Below, one piece after another: positions 1 through 8,407 of a stretch of 64,000 nt of DNA. Every line of letters starts with the position of its first letter. Within the stretch, counting starts at the first letter, position 1. A model generated the notes under the pieces. It was not told the origin of the DNA. It did no database searches and saw only the letters and a program-made list of their open reading frames with translations. The stretch is from the NCBI GenBank assembly GCA_964600235.1, contig CAZRIV010000010.1, positions 1 through 64,000 on the forward strand, written 5' to 3'. The position numbers and the translations under genes were made by a program. This DNA comes from MWEI01 sp964600235 (GTDB lineage: Bacteria; Desulfobacterota; Desulfomonilia; UBA1062).

Positions 1-57
1 CTTTTCGTCTGGGAGAGCTTTACCTATTGACACGAGGAGGCCTTATAAGTGTTAGAT
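1..57 (-). other. Partial integron attC site (cut by window edge)
   Basis: On the minus strand the methyltransferase gene ends with TAA inside ATCTAAC (57..51), which fits the attC R'' core consensus RYYYAAC. Cassette attC sites characteristically begin at or over the stop codon of the cassette gene. The other arm (R', GTTRRRY) is expected 57-141 bases further on and would fall outside the window, so the site cannot be folded completely. The matching core is at 727-733, at the other end of the same cassette. Confidence 0.6.
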
Positions 58-693
58 GCGCGGCTCCCGCTGTGCCACATATGCCTTCATGGGCATGGGC
101 GCAGTCCTTGCCGCGTCCATGAACGCAATGAACTCAAGATCTTTCCGGACCATAAAGCCGATAGCCTCAAGGGAGGCACGGACGCCGGATTCAGGATGAC
201 GGTACATGATCATATCACGATTGCTCTGTGTCTGTTTCCCCAGCGCCGTGAAAGAGTTGGGCTCACCTCGCTTCCGGTCGGCCACCGTGAAGCCGAACAT
301 CCCACCGTCGCGAACAACGCGGCCCACCTCTCGGAAGATCGCGTCGATTTCCGCAAAGAACTGTAGCGCGCCTACGCAGATCGCGTGATCGAAAGAGCTT
401 CGATCATACGGGTAGGGCACAGATATCATGTCGTGGTCTTGTAGATCCTGAGCGAATCCCTTTGAGCGCGCTCCATCGAGCATCGCGCTTGAGTTGTCCA
501 TTCCAAAAACACGCAGACCTGCCCGAGCGAATGGCACGGAGCCCAATCCGGTGCCGATCCCGATATCCAGTAGGGACTGCCCTGCTCGGATGTGAAGATA
601 CATTAAACCAAAGACGACTGCGGGACCGTGCCATGCGGCAGCCTCTGCCTCCTGATCGTAGTAGTTAGCATAGCTCTGACTCCCTGCATCCAT
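52..693 (-). CDS. Class I SAM-dependent methyltransferase, probable integron gene cassette
   Basis: A 213-residue protein of the Rossmann-fold class I methyltransferases. Motif I is visible as LLDIGIGTG (about residues 42-50), followed by an acidic strand end (VFGMDNSS) that would bind the ribose of SAM. The substrate cannot be told from sequence. I chose the ATG at 693 because GGAAGAGG lies directly upstream; a TTG 14 codons earlier also keeps the frame open but overlaps the recombination core. The gene stands alone, points away from the broken integrase gene, and is bounded by sequences matching integron core sites, as expected for the first cassette of an integron. There is no membrane segment or signal peptide. 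Confidence 0.8.
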   Translation of the reverse strand: MDAGSQSYANYYDQEAEAAAWHGPAVVFGLMYLHIRAGQSLLDIGIGTGLGSVPFARAGLRVFGMDNSSAMLDGARSKGFAQDLQDHDMISVPYPYDRSSFDHAICVGALQFFAEIDAIFREVGRVVRDGGMFGFTVADRKRGEPNSFTALGKQTQSNRDMIMYRHPESGVRASLEAIGFMVRKDLEFIAFMDAARTAPMPMKAYVAQREPRI

Positions 694-726
694 CCTCTTC
701 CTACCCAAGGAACTCGCCCTTCCTGC

Positions 727-733
727 GTCTAAC
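727..733 (-). other. Integron core site at attI/cassette junction
   Basis: Minus strand reads GTTAGAC, an exact match to the R core consensus GTTRRRY, where integron integrases cut between G and T. It lies 34 bases upstream of the methyltransferase ATG and 160 bases from the integrase start, which is where attI meets the first cassette. The AT-rich stretch 734-830 is therefore the probable attI region. Confidence 0.6.
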
Positions 734-773
734 AATTACTATACTGACTTTTTTCGGTATAACAGAATATGTA

Positions 774-801
774 TTGACTTATATGGACTGGTGGTTATTT
801 T
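774..801 (+). promoter_or_regulatory. Possible sigma-70 promoter for the integrase remnant
   Basis: TTGACT (774-779), 16-base spacer, TATTTT (796-801), on the strand of the integrase remnant and about 90 bases before its ATG. The -35 is good and the -10 is mediocre, so this is only a candidate. Confidence 0.3.
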
Positions 802-891
802 CAAGCTTAACTCCCCTCATATGCAGTAATCCATAACAGGTGCTTCGTGAACACTATGTGTTTGACTGAATTTTCTGTCAAGGAGGGAGAC

Positions 892-1396
892 ATGTCTGAA
901 GGGATCAAGCTGGCGGACCAGATCAGGAATATAATCCGGTGCAAACATTATTCCATAAGAACTGAAAAGACATATCTATCCTGGATCAGGCAGTATGTCG
1001 TCTTTCATCACATGCGGCATCCACGTACCATGGGAGTTGACGAGATCGAAGCCTTTCTCACGCACCCGGCAGTAAATCGCAATGTAAGTTCATCCACCCG
1101 GAACCAGGCATTCTATGCCACCTAGTTCCTGTATCGGGAGGTTCTCAATATGGAGCTCGATCAGTCCATTGATGCCGTGCGGGCCAAAAGGCCTCTGCGG
1201 ATTCCTGTGGTCCTGACCCGGGAGGAGGTGGCAAAGGTCCTTCAGGCACAGCTTTGCCACGCATCTGCTCGAAGACGGGTATGACATCCGCACGGTACAG
1301 GATCTGCTCGGGCACAAGAGCTTGAACACCACCATGATCTACACCCATGTCATGCAGCGCGGCGCGTCTGCGGTGAAGAGCCCGCTCGACCGTATG
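892..1396 (+). pseudogene. intI: Broken integron integrase (tyrosine recombinase)
   Basis: The N-terminal SAM-like DNA-binding domain is readable from ATG 892 (behind AAGGAGGGAG): it has the pattern IRCKHYSIRTEKTYLSWIRQ (residues about 14-33) seen in integron integrases. An in-frame TAG at 1123-1125 interrupts it; beyond the stop the same frame continues with FLYREVL and a conserved RIPVVLTREEVAKVL segment. At about 1250 the sequence jumps, with a frame change, to the C-terminal catalytic end (TVQDLLGHKSLNTTMIYTHV, with the nucleophilic Tyr), finishing near SPLDRM. About 160 residues carrying the catalytic Arg and HxxR boxes are missing. So a nonsense mutation and an internal deletion have both inactivated the gene. 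A GTG/ATG start at 847 is possible but has no ribosome site. Confidence 0.88.
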
Positions 1397-1662
1397 GGCT
1401 CAAGGCGCTCAGACTCCGTCTGGCAAGGGTGGACATGCGTGGAAGTTCCGGGCCCTCCTCCAAAAAAAACGCCATATGTGGGCAAAGGAAGTTCATGGTA
1501 TTAAAAAGCAGCGTATGGGCGCAGGGTACAGGAAGTTCGAAGCGTTGTCAAAGGGTTGGGAACAGGCTTCGCTGCAGGGAAATTGTTTTTGGCAGTGGAT
1601 GCGTACCGTTGAAATGAATGGGTTTGCCCTTTTCGTGCGGATATGAGATCTTCTCTTCCCAT

Positions 1663-2586
1663 ATGTCCGACAGGAAGCTCATCATTCTGGGAACAGCCAG
1701 CCAGGTGCCCGGCCGCACCAGGAACCAGAACGCCTACATGCTCCGCTTCGACGACGAGGGCTTCCTCTTCGACCCCGGCGAGGGCACCCAGCGGCAGATG
1801 ATCCTGGCAGGGGTTTCGGTGAGCGAGGTCACGAAGATTTTCATCACCCACTTCCATGGCGACCACTGCCTGGGGCTGGCGGGGATTATTCAGCGCATAT
1901 CTCTGGACAGGGTGCCCCACGAGGTGGAGGTCTACTATCCCGCTTCGGGCCAGGTCTATTACGAGCACCTGAGGGATGCCTGCCTGTACTACAATGCGGC
2001 CCGCCTCAAGGAGTGCCCGGTTTCCCGGGGGGGGGTGGTCTTCGAGAATGACAGGCTCACCATTGAGACAAGGGGGCTCGACCATATGGTGGAATGCTTC
2101 GGCTACCGCATGCAGGAAAAGGACTCATTTACCCTGGATCCCCTCAAGCTCGAACGCGCAGGCATAAGAGGCAAGGATGCCGGGGTGCTGAAGTCCTCGG
2201 GCAGTGTCGTCATCGACGGAAAGACCATCGGCATCGGGGATGTGGGCACGCCCTGCACGGGCCAGAGCTTCGGCTTCGTGATGGATACGCGGGTATGTGA
2301 AGGCGCGTACGAGCTTGCAAGGGGCACGGACCTCTGCGTCATGGAGGCCACCTACCTCTCGGACATGGAGCACGCGGCCTGTGAATACGGCCACCTCACC
2401 GCTGCGCAGGCGGCGGAGATAGCAAGGGATGCAGGGGTGAAGCAGCTCGTCCTGACTCACTATTCCCAGCGCTACCTAGCCATGGAGGATTTCATCAGCG
2501 AGGCGGGTGCATACCACGGCGATGTCGTCCTTGCCGTGGACGGAAAGACCATCCCCTTCCCCAAAAGAAAGAGGGTCATGGGCTGA
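1663..2586 (+). CDS. rnz: Ribonuclease Z (tRNA 3' processing endonuclease)
   Basis: Cytoplasmic metallo-beta-lactamase-fold nuclease that removes 3' trailers from tRNA precursors. The zinc motif HFHGDHCLGL begins near residue 63; later metal ligands are in the DVGTP-like stretch and in LTHYSQRY near the C-terminus, and the PGEGTQRQ loop is typical of RNase Z. At 307 residues it is the short, homodimeric bacterial form. I chose ATG 1663 because the protein then begins MSDRKLIILGTASQVP, the usual family N-terminus; an ATG at 1618 would add 15 unconserved residues, and neither has a strong ribosome site. It stands alone between the integron remnant and a convergent peptidase gene. Confidence 0.93.
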   Translation: MSDRKLIILGTASQVPGRTRNQNAYMLRFDDEGFLFDPGEGTQRQMILAGVSVSEVTKIFITHFHGDHCLGLAGIIQRISLDRVPHEVEVYYPASGQVYYEHLRDACLYYNAARLKECPVSRGGVVFENDRLTIETRGLDHMVECFGYRMQEKDSFTLDPLKLERAGIRGKDAGVLKSSGSVVIDGKTIGIGDVGTPCTGQSFGFVMDTRVCEGAYELARGTDLCVMEATYLSDMEHAACEYGHLTAAQAAEIARDAGVKQLVLTHYSQRYLAMEDFISEAGAYHGDVVLAVDGKTIPFPKRKRVMG

Positions 2587-2703
2587 AGCCGGTACGGCTT
2601 CGCACCAGCAGCATTATTTCTCAAGGGTTTTACACCCTTCAAATGCACAATCCGGGTTCAAGGCCGCTTTGCAACCACCCCAGGGGCCATGTAAAAAAAA
2701 GTT

Positions 2704-3669
2704 TCACGGGTTTTCCGGAGAGGCCTCGTCTTCGGCCTCCATGAACCGCCTCCTCTTGATGCGGTAGCGCACAAAGCCGGCAACAGTGGCCAGGGCGGCC
2801 AGGAAGAAGACGATGGAATAGAGATTGCCCATGATGAACACCAGCAGCGTGGAGAGGGTGTGGATGCTTTGTTCCCAGTCCTTTTCAAGCTCGACAAGGG
2901 TCGTACCCAGTGATACGGCGATCGCGTCCTGCAGGGGCATCCCCCTGCTGAGTGAGTTGAGGATGTTGATGATGCCGTTCCTGCCGTACCGGGACACTAT
3001 GTAGTCCACCACGCTCCTGCTTTGCTCATAGGCAAGGATAAGGCCCGGTTCGTCCTGCGGAAAGCTTTTGTCCAGGGCATTCAGGCTGATAAGCCCCCCG
3101 CTGAACGTGGCCCACCTCAGCGATGATTCGCGATTCTGCGAGAACAGCTCGGCGAAACCTCCGCTGGCCCACTGGGCCACCCCTTCGTCCAGCCACCGCG
3201 GCAGCGTCCGTATATGCCGGTGCAGCAGGAGATGGCAGAGCTCGTGCTTCAGGATGGTCCGCAGGCTGAAGGGGTCTTTGCTCGACCTTGCATAATCAAT
3301 GACCATGAGCATCTTTTCCGGCACGGCATAGGCCACGACCAGGCGGTTGCCCACGATCTGCTCGAAAGCGGCCTCGTTGGACGCCAGGATGACTGCAGGC
3401 CGGAAATCCACGGGAAACCTCAATGAGAGCTCGAGCTCTTTTTTTACGGACGGATATATCGCGGCTACCTCTTTCGCGGGCCCGGAAAGGAGCTGTTCAT
3501 AAAAGATCGCCACATCCTTCGTGTTGAGCGTCTCGAGCTGCTCCGCGCGGGCCGGATTATCCGGGTTGAAGAACAGGGCCAGGAGGACGAGCAGGGACAT
3601 GACGGACCGCTCGAGGCGGGTTCTCTCAAAGAGGAAAACCTGGTTCAACAATCCGGCTATCCTGAACAT
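2704..3669 (-). CDS. Peptidase MA-like gluzincin metallopeptidase, membrane-anchored
   Basis: A 321-residue protein with an N-terminal signal/anchor (LLVLLALFF) and a zinc-protease core: HELCHLLLH (HExxH) near residue 175, followed by WLDEGVAQW, which supplies the third ligand Glu. This is the arrangement of the peptidase MA/M1-like gluzincins. A C-terminal transmembrane helix (LYSIVFFLAALATVAGFV) with a basic, then acidic tail would anchor it, so the catalytic domain is probably periplasmic. The start at 3669 (AAGGAAA upstream) is preferred; the open frame runs further upstream but there it overlaps the neighbouring plus-strand gene. The substrate is unknown. It is transcribed divergently from the YgjP-like gene across about 110 bases. 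Confidence 0.8.
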   Translation of the reverse strand: MFRIAGLLNQVFLFERTRLERSVMSLLVLLALFFNPDNPARAEQLETLNTKDVAIFYEQLLSGPAKEVAAIYPSVKKELELSLRFPVDFRPAVILASNEAAFEQIVGNRLVVAYAVPEKMLMVIDYARSSKDPFSLRTILKHELCHLLLHRHIRTLPRWLDEGVAQWASGGFAELFSQNRESSLRWATFSGGLISLNALDKSFPQDEPGLILAYEQSRSVVDYIVSRYGRNGIINILNSLSRGMPLQDAIAVSLGTTLVELEKDWEQSIHTLSTLLVFIMGNLYSIVFFLAALATVAGFVRYRIKRRRFMEAEDEASPENP

Positions 3670-3778
3670 GGATTTCCTTATACCATGAAATGCATGAGAG
3701 TCATGCTGGATTGACCCGTCAAGCCCGGCATATATTTTTCTGGAACGTGCAGGGGCTGTGCTGGTAAGAGAATACCCC

Positions 3779-4360
3779 ATGGGCAAGTCAGCAGTGCTGA
3801 GAATAGAAGGTGTCGGGCCGGTGCTCATAGAGCACAGCAAAAGGGCGCGGAGAATGAGCATTACCGTCAGGCCCGGCGGAGTGAGGGTTGCCGTGCCGCA
3901 GGGGGTGTCCCTGGAGCGCGGCAGGGACTTCGCGCTGGCCAGAAAGGACTGGATCGGGCACCACTGCAGGCGCATGGCACTCATGGTCAGGGCCGGGGCA
4001 GCCTCAAGTTCGGGCCTGCCACCCCTGACGGACCGCCCGGCGGCCCGAAGCAGAATCGTCAGACGCTTGGATGAGCTTTCAGCCCGGTATAACCTGCCCT
4101 ATGCCGCCGTCACGGTCCGCAACCAGAAAACCCGCTGGGGAAGCTGCGGCGTGCGGAAGACCATCAGTCTCAATATCAATCTGGCCCGGCTCCCGGGCGA
4201 GCTCATGGACTATGTCATCGTTCACGAGCTCTTTCATACCAAGGTCAGGGGCCATGGCAGGGCTTTCTGGAAGGGCCTCGAGAGACTTCTGCCCCGTGCG
4301 CTCGAGCTGCGAAGAGAACTCGGGAGGTATTCTCTTGAGCTGATGCGGTCGGACGAATAA
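3779..4360 (+). CDS. YgjP-like (DUF45) SprT/M48-type metallopeptidase
   Basis: About 193 residues. The family pattern is clear: an N-terminal beta-rich part (KRARRMSITVRPGGVRVAVP), then TRWGSCG followed by the zinc motif HELFH and a downstream His in VRGHGRAFW. Proteins of this DUF45 family are predicted zinc peptidases, often found near restriction systems, but no such genes are adjacent here. A GTG at 3758 would add seven residues; the ATG at 3779 is the simpler choice and neither has a strong ribosome site. Cellular role unknown; no signal peptide, so probably cytoplasmic. Confidence 0.8.
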   Translation: MGKSAVLRIEGVGPVLIEHSKRARRMSITVRPGGVRVAVPQGVSLERGRDFALARKDWIGHHCRRMALMVRAGAASSSGLPPLTDRPAARSRIVRRLDELSARYNLPYAAVTVRNQKTRWGSCGVRKTISLNINLARLPGELMDYVIVHELFHTKVRGHGRAFWKGLERLLPRALELRRELGRYSLELMRSDE

Positions 4361-4446
4361 ACTTCACGCCTGTGGGAGGCTCTATAAATACTATAATTAC
4401 CATATCCCAGCCGCATGTGAATACCCGTGAAGTAACCCATGTCAGG

Positions 4447-4474
4447 TAAAGTTAAGGCAGAAAAAAACCGATAA
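4447..4474 (+). promoter_or_regulatory. Sigma-28 (FliA)-type promoter for receptor gene 1
   Basis: TAAAGTTA (4447-4454), 12 bases, then ACCGATAA (4467-4474), close to the flagellar sigma-28 consensus TAAAGTTT-N11-GCCGATAA. It lies 65 bases before the ATG of a chemotaxis receptor. Two further receptor genes downstream have the same elements with the same 12-base gap, which supports a real promoter despite one extra base. Confidence 0.65.
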
Positions 4475-4538
4475 AACCCCCGAGCCATAACAACCACACC
4501 CCGGGAAATATACAACGGGGAGAGAGACAGGGGGCATC

Positions 4539-6182
4539 ATGAAAGAAAGCTCAAAGATCCTGTTCCACAAGCCGTTCATTTTTCAGGAGACCGTGACCGC
4601 GGTTGTGCTCATACCGCTGATCTATTCGCTGTTCATGAAGTCTGTTCCCGAATTCAACGATCATCTCGTTGAAGCGGCGGTCTGTGCCGGGTTAACCGGT
4701 GCCGTGGGCTTCGCACTGGGGTTCGTGGTGAAGTACCTGCTGGTCCGCCCGGCCATCTGGCTGATGGATAAGGATACCTGCACACAAGGCGAGTTGCAGC
4801 GCGCAGTGAAGTCGGCGTCCATCATGCCGCTGGTGGAGGCCGTACTCATTTTTCTCAGGTGGTCCGTCATCGCCATAGTCTTGTGTGTAGTCCCGTTCTA
4901 TCTCAAGGGGTTCATATCCCCGGAACAGGCCTTGTTCGGAATAAATGCCCTTTTCATGACCGCCATGTCCATAACCCCCTTCTTTTACCTTGCCTCGGAG
5001 AACAGCCTGGTGCCGTTCTACCAGAGATGCAACATGAAGGGCATTCTCGATAAGGATTCAGGCCTTTTCCGCATGGGCCTCAACCAGAAGCTCCTCATAA
5101 CCATCCTCTTCATCGCCCTGTCCCCCATCGGGAACCTGCTTGGACTCATCTATCTTTCCATATTCACCAAACTTCAGCTGGCAGGCGTGCAGCTGGCATT
5201 CTTCCTTATTCTGGCACAGACCATCATCATGACCTTCCTCAACGGTTTTCTGCTCATGAAGAGCCTCTCCCTGTCGGTGGGGAGCATGTCGGAGATGTTC
5301 GAGGAGATGGCGTCGGGGCAGGGGGACCTGACCAAGCGGCTGAACGTGACGGGGCTGAGCGAGGTGGGGAGGCTGGCCTTCTGGTTCAACGAGTTCATGA
5401 ACGACATCGAGCAGATCGTGGGGCATGTCAGGGAGACGTCATTGCAGCTGCACCAGAGCATAGAAGAGGTGAGCGGCGGGTCGCAGGACCTGTCGCAGGC
5501 GACCCAGGAGCAGGCGGCGGCGGTGGAGGAGATCTCGGCATCCATCGAGGAGATGAACGGGACGGTGCTGCACAACGCGGACCTGATCCGGGAGGGGCAG
5601 GACACGTCGAACGCGATCACCAAGCTCATCGAGCACAGCAGGCAGGTGTTCGCGGACCTGATGAAGGCGATCCAGGGGATATCCCTGGATTCGAAGAAGA
5701 TCGGGGACATCGTGCTGACGGTGAACGAGGTGGCCTTCCACACGAACCTTCTGGCGCTGAACGCCTCGGTGGAGGCGGCCCGGGCGGGCGAGCACGGGAA
5801 GGGGTTTGCGGTGGTGGCGGGGGAGGTGCGCTCGCTGGCGCAGCGGTCGGCCCAGGCGGCCGGGGAGATCAAGACGCTGATCCAGGGGACGGTGGGCCGG
5901 ATCAGGAACGGGGACGAGATGATGGCCAAGACGTCGTCGTCGCTGGAAGACCTCATGAGCCGGATGGAGTTTTTCTTCCGGATGATGGAGGTGATCAGCA
6001 CGTCGAGCACGGAGCAGACGCAGAACATCGGGGAGCTGAGCCGGGCCATATCGCAGATAGACGGGTCCACGCAGCACAATGCCTCGACGGTGGAGGAGCT
6101 GGCGAGCACGATGGAAAACCTGCGCACCGTGGCCAACGTGCTGGCCGAGGACGTGCAGAAGTTCAAGACCTCCGCGGGTTAG
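4539..6182 (+). CDS. Methyl-accepting chemotaxis protein 1 (six-helix membrane sensor, HAMP-like linker)
   Basis: 547 residues. About six hydrophobic helices occupy residues 17-240 (for example 17-34, 43-69, 93-121, 130-153, 185-209, 214-240), with no large periplasmic domain between them. A HAMP-like linker follows (MSEMFEEMASGQGDLTKRL, about 245-290), then a long coiled-coil signalling domain whose hairpin tip includes NLLALNASVEAARAGEHGKG and VVAGEVRSLAQRSA, the CheA/CheW contact region of chemoreceptors. The ligand is unknown; the lack of an external domain suggests sensing within the membrane or from the cytoplasm. Good ribosome site (AGGGGG). From position 4986 to 6110 the DNA is almost identical to the third receptor gene. 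Confidence 0.9.
   Translation: MKESSKILFHKPFIFQETVTAVVLIPLIYSLFMKSVPEFNDHLVEAAVCAGLTGAVGFALGFVVKYLLVRPAIWLMDKDTCTQGELQRAVKSASIMPLVEAVLIFLRWSVIAIVLCVVPFYLKGFISPEQALFGINALFMTAMSITPFFYLASENSLVPFYQRCNMKGILDKDSGLFRMGLNQKLLITILFIALSPIGNLLGLIYLSIFTKLQLAGVQLAFFLILAQTIIMTFLNGFLLMKSLSLSVGSMSEMFEEMASGQGDLTKRLNVTGLSEVGRLAFWFNEFMNDIEQIVGHVRETSLQLHQSIEEVSGGSQDLSQATQEQAAAVEEISASIEEMNGTVLHNADLIREGQDTSNAITKLIEHSRQVFADLMKAIQGISLDSKKIGDIVLTVNEVAFHTNLLALNASVEAARAGEHGKGFAVVAGEVRSLAQRSAQAAGEIKTLIQGTVGRIRNGDEMMAKTSSSLEDLMSRMEFFFRMMEVISTSSTEQTQNIGELSRAISQIDGSTQHNASTVEELASTMENLRTVANVLAEDVQKFKTSAG
4986..6110 (+). repeat. Near-identical 1.1 kb copy A (within receptor gene 1)
   Basis: This segment matches 8855-9979 with a constant offset of 3869 bases; I found no difference across the parts compared, and both the coded proteins and the antisense frames agree. 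It begins in the fourth membrane helix and ends about 70 bases before the stop, where single-base differences start (A6111 against C9980). Confidence 0.85.
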
Positions 6183-6223
6183 AAAGAATTTCTTTGTAAA
6201 AGAATTATAAGAGAGACAAGCAG

Positions 6224-6253
6224 AAGAGCCCTGCGGTGCGCAGGGCTCTTTCT
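6224..6253 (+). terminator. Rho-independent terminator after receptor gene 1
   Basis: A perfect 12-base-pair stem, AAGAGCCCTGCG (6224-6235) with CGCAGGGCTCTT (6239-6250), a three-base loop GTG and a short T-rich tail (TTTCT). Confidence 0.85.
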
Positions 6254-6425
6254 ATTCCAGGGGTATCCCGAACGGTGCGCCAAGATGTCCTGCCAGAAAA
6301 AAATGTGGCGCAGGTTCATCATTTTCCCTCTTTTCCCTGCGTCGCAAACCCTGCATCGAACTGGTAAAGTATATTTCCAGCAATTAAGTGACCTCAAGAG
6401 TCATGCCAAAGGTTATTGAATAGAA

Positions 6426-6453
6426 TAAAGATTGAAAAAACGATTTCCGATAA
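6426..6453 (+). promoter_or_regulatory. Sigma-28 (FliA)-type promoter for receptor gene 2
   Basis: TAAAGATT (6426-6433), 12 bases, TCCGATAA (6446-6453), 63 bases before the receptor ATG. It has the same element order and gap as the promoters before the first and third receptor genes. Confidence 0.65.
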
Positions 6454-6515
6454 GAGTCCGAAGTTGCATTGACATTTTACGTCATCAGCCAAAAAACAAT
6501 ACTTTGGGGGCGTTG

Positions 6516-8165
6516 ATGAAAGAAAGTACGAAAGCACTGTTCTTGAGGCCGTTGCTGTTTCAGGAGACCGTAACCATTGTCATCCTCGTGCCGATCCTGG
6601 TGTTTTTCTTCCGGTACATCTCCGAGGCGGTCTTGAAGAATTTCGTTCCCGTGCTCATGGGTGCATCCGCTGCTGCAAATTTCGGACTCCTGCTCGGCAC
6701 CATGACAAAGTATCTGCTGGTGAAGCCGGCGATTGAGGTCATGGAAAATGAGTCATCTACACCTGAAGAGCACCAGCGGGCCGTCCGTTCTCTGTCCATA
6801 ATGCCCCTTGTGGAATCGATCGTCATATTTTTACGATTTGCCCTGTTCGGGAACCTCATTGCCACGCTGCCGATTTACCTCAAGGGCTATATCAAGATTC
6901 CCGAATTGCTGTTCGGGATAAATTCCGTTGTCATGATAGGCCTGCTGGCTATCCCCATTGTCTACCTGGCATCCGAGAACAGCCTTGTGCCCTTTTATCA
7001 GAAGTGCAGCCTGAAAGGGATCGTGGACAGGGATGTGAAGCTGTTCCGCATGAGCATAAGCCAGAAGACCCTTGCCACGATTCTCCTCCTCGCTACGCCG
7101 CCGCTCGGACTCATCCTGGGCCTGCTCTACCTGTCCATGGCCACGGGGCTCAATATGTCATCCCTGCAGCTGGGTTTTTATGTCATCCTGTTCGAGACCG
7201 TTGTTCTTTCTTTTGTCTGCGGGATCCTGCTCATGAAAAACCTGTCGATTTCCGTGGGCAGGATGTCGGTCATGTTCCAGGACATGGCAAAGGGACAGGG
7301 TGATCTCACGAAGAGGCTCCAGGTGAGCGGGCTCAACGAGGTGGGCGAGCTCTCCTTCTGGTTCAATGAATTCATGGGAGACATCGAACAGATCGTGGGC
7401 CATGTGCGGGACACTTCCCTGGAGCTTCACCAGGCCATCGAAGACGTGAGTTCCGGGTCGCGGGGGCTGACGCAGGCAACCCAGGACCAGGCGGCCAACG
7501 TCCAGGAGATATCCGCCTCCATTGAAGAGATGAACGCCACGATCCAGAACAATGCAACCCTGATCGGCGAGGGCAGGGATACCTCTGATGCCATCACCAG
7601 GCTCATCGATCAGAGCAAACATGTCTTTGCGGAGCTCATCAAGGCCATCGAAGGGATCTCCCTGGACTCGAAGAAGATCGGGGACATCGTGCTGACCGTG
7701 AACGAGGTGGCCTTCCACACGAACCTGCTGGCCCTGAACGCCTCGGTGGAGGCGGCCCGGGCAGGGGAGCACGGAAAGGGTTTTGCCGTGGTGGCAGGAG
7801 AGGTAAGGTCTCTTGCCCAGCGCTCGGCCGGTGCAGCCAGCGAGATCAAGGCATTGATCGAAGGTACGGTGGGCAGGATCAAGAACGGTGATGAGATGAT
7901 GAAGAAGACCTCGTCCTCACTTGAAGAACTCATGGGCCGCATGGAGTTTTTCTTCAGGATGATGGAGGTGATCGGGACTTCAAGCTCGGAGCAGACCCAG
8001 AACATCGGGGAGCTGAGCCGGGCCATCACCCAGATAGACGGGTCCACCCAGAACAATGCCTCCACGGTGGAGGAGCTGGCCAACACCCTGGACAACCTGC
8101 GCTCGATCGCCACCGTGCTGGCGGAAGATGTCCAGAAATTCAAGACATCGCAGAGAGAGGCCTGA
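6516..8165 (+). CDS. Methyl-accepting chemotaxis protein 2
   Basis: 549 residues with the same plan as its two neighbours: about six membrane helices in residues 17-240, a HAMP-like linker (MSVMFQDMAKGQGDLTKRL) and a cytoplasmic chemoreceptor signalling domain with the conserved tip (LLALNASVEAARAGEHGKG, VVAGEVRSLAQRSA). It is clearly diverged from genes 1 and 3 along its whole length, so it has not shared in the recent sequence exchange between them. The ATG at 6516 is preferred over an upstream in-frame start at 6432, because the shorter form begins MKESTKALF exactly like its paralogues and the upstream start lies inside the promoter. Confidence 0.9.
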   Translation: MKESTKALFLRPLLFQETVTIVILVPILVFFFRYISEAVLKNFVPVLMGASAAANFGLLLGTMTKYLLVKPAIEVMENESSTPEEHQRAVRSLSIMPLVESIVIFLRFALFGNLIATLPIYLKGYIKIPELLFGINSVVMIGLLAIPIVYLASENSLVPFYQKCSLKGIVDRDVKLFRMSISQKTLATILLLATPPLGLILGLLYLSMATGLNMSSLQLGFYVILFETVVLSFVCGILLMKNLSISVGRMSVMFQDMAKGQGDLTKRLQVSGLNEVGELSFWFNEFMGDIEQIVGHVRDTSLELHQAIEDVSSGSRGLTQATQDQAANVQEISASIEEMNATIQNNATLIGEGRDTSDAITRLIDQSKHVFAELIKAIEGISLDSKKIGDIVLTVNEVAFHTNLLALNASVEAARAGEHGKGFAVVAGEVRSLAQRSAGAASEIKALIEGTVGRIKNGDEMMKKTSSSLEELMGRMEFFFRMMEVIGTSSSEQTQNIGELSRAITQIDGSTQNNASTVEELANTLDNLRSIATVLAEDVQKFKTSQREA

Positions 8166-8326
8166 TAATGTTCGATCAGGGTTTTCACAGGGAAGAGGCC
8201 CGGGCATGGACTGGAGGCATTCGTTGGTACTATGTGCGCTGCTCGGCATGACTGCCCGGAGCATGCATGTCTGCTTCAACGACACGCGTGCCCTGAACAG
8301 GCTGGTCATTTCTGCATCTGCGCAAT

Positions 8327-8354
8327 TAAATTTTCAGGGTAAAAGAGCCGATAC
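8327..8354 (+). promoter_or_regulatory. Sigma-28 (FliA)-type promoter for receptor gene 3
   Basis: TAAATTTT (8327-8334), 12 bases, GCCGATAC (8347-8354), 54 bases before the receptor ATG; the third case of the same pattern. Confidence 0.65.
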
Positions 8355-8407
8355 ATCCCTCATGCGCTGAACTGTCACTTGGTGAAAAAGTTCCGGGTGG
8401 GGGATCC

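Larger units (their letters stand above)
6183..6515 (+). other. 333-base gene-free region between receptor genes 1 and 2
   Basis: It holds the terminator of receptor gene 1 (6224-6253) and the sigma-28-type promoter of gene 2 (6426-6453). Between them (6254-6425) I see no gene or RNA structure that I can support. Confidence 0.6.

Noticed and set aside
2585..2601. Hairpin GAAGCCG-GTA-CGGCTTC at the end of rnz
   Set aside because: A good seven-pair stem but no T-tract follows, so it was not listed as a terminator.
5174..6166. 330-codon open frame antisense to chemoreceptor gene 1 (and its twin at 9043-10035)
   Set aside because: A shadow of strongly GC-biased third codon positions in the receptor; it has no ribosome site or family and duplicates only because the sense DNA is duplicated.
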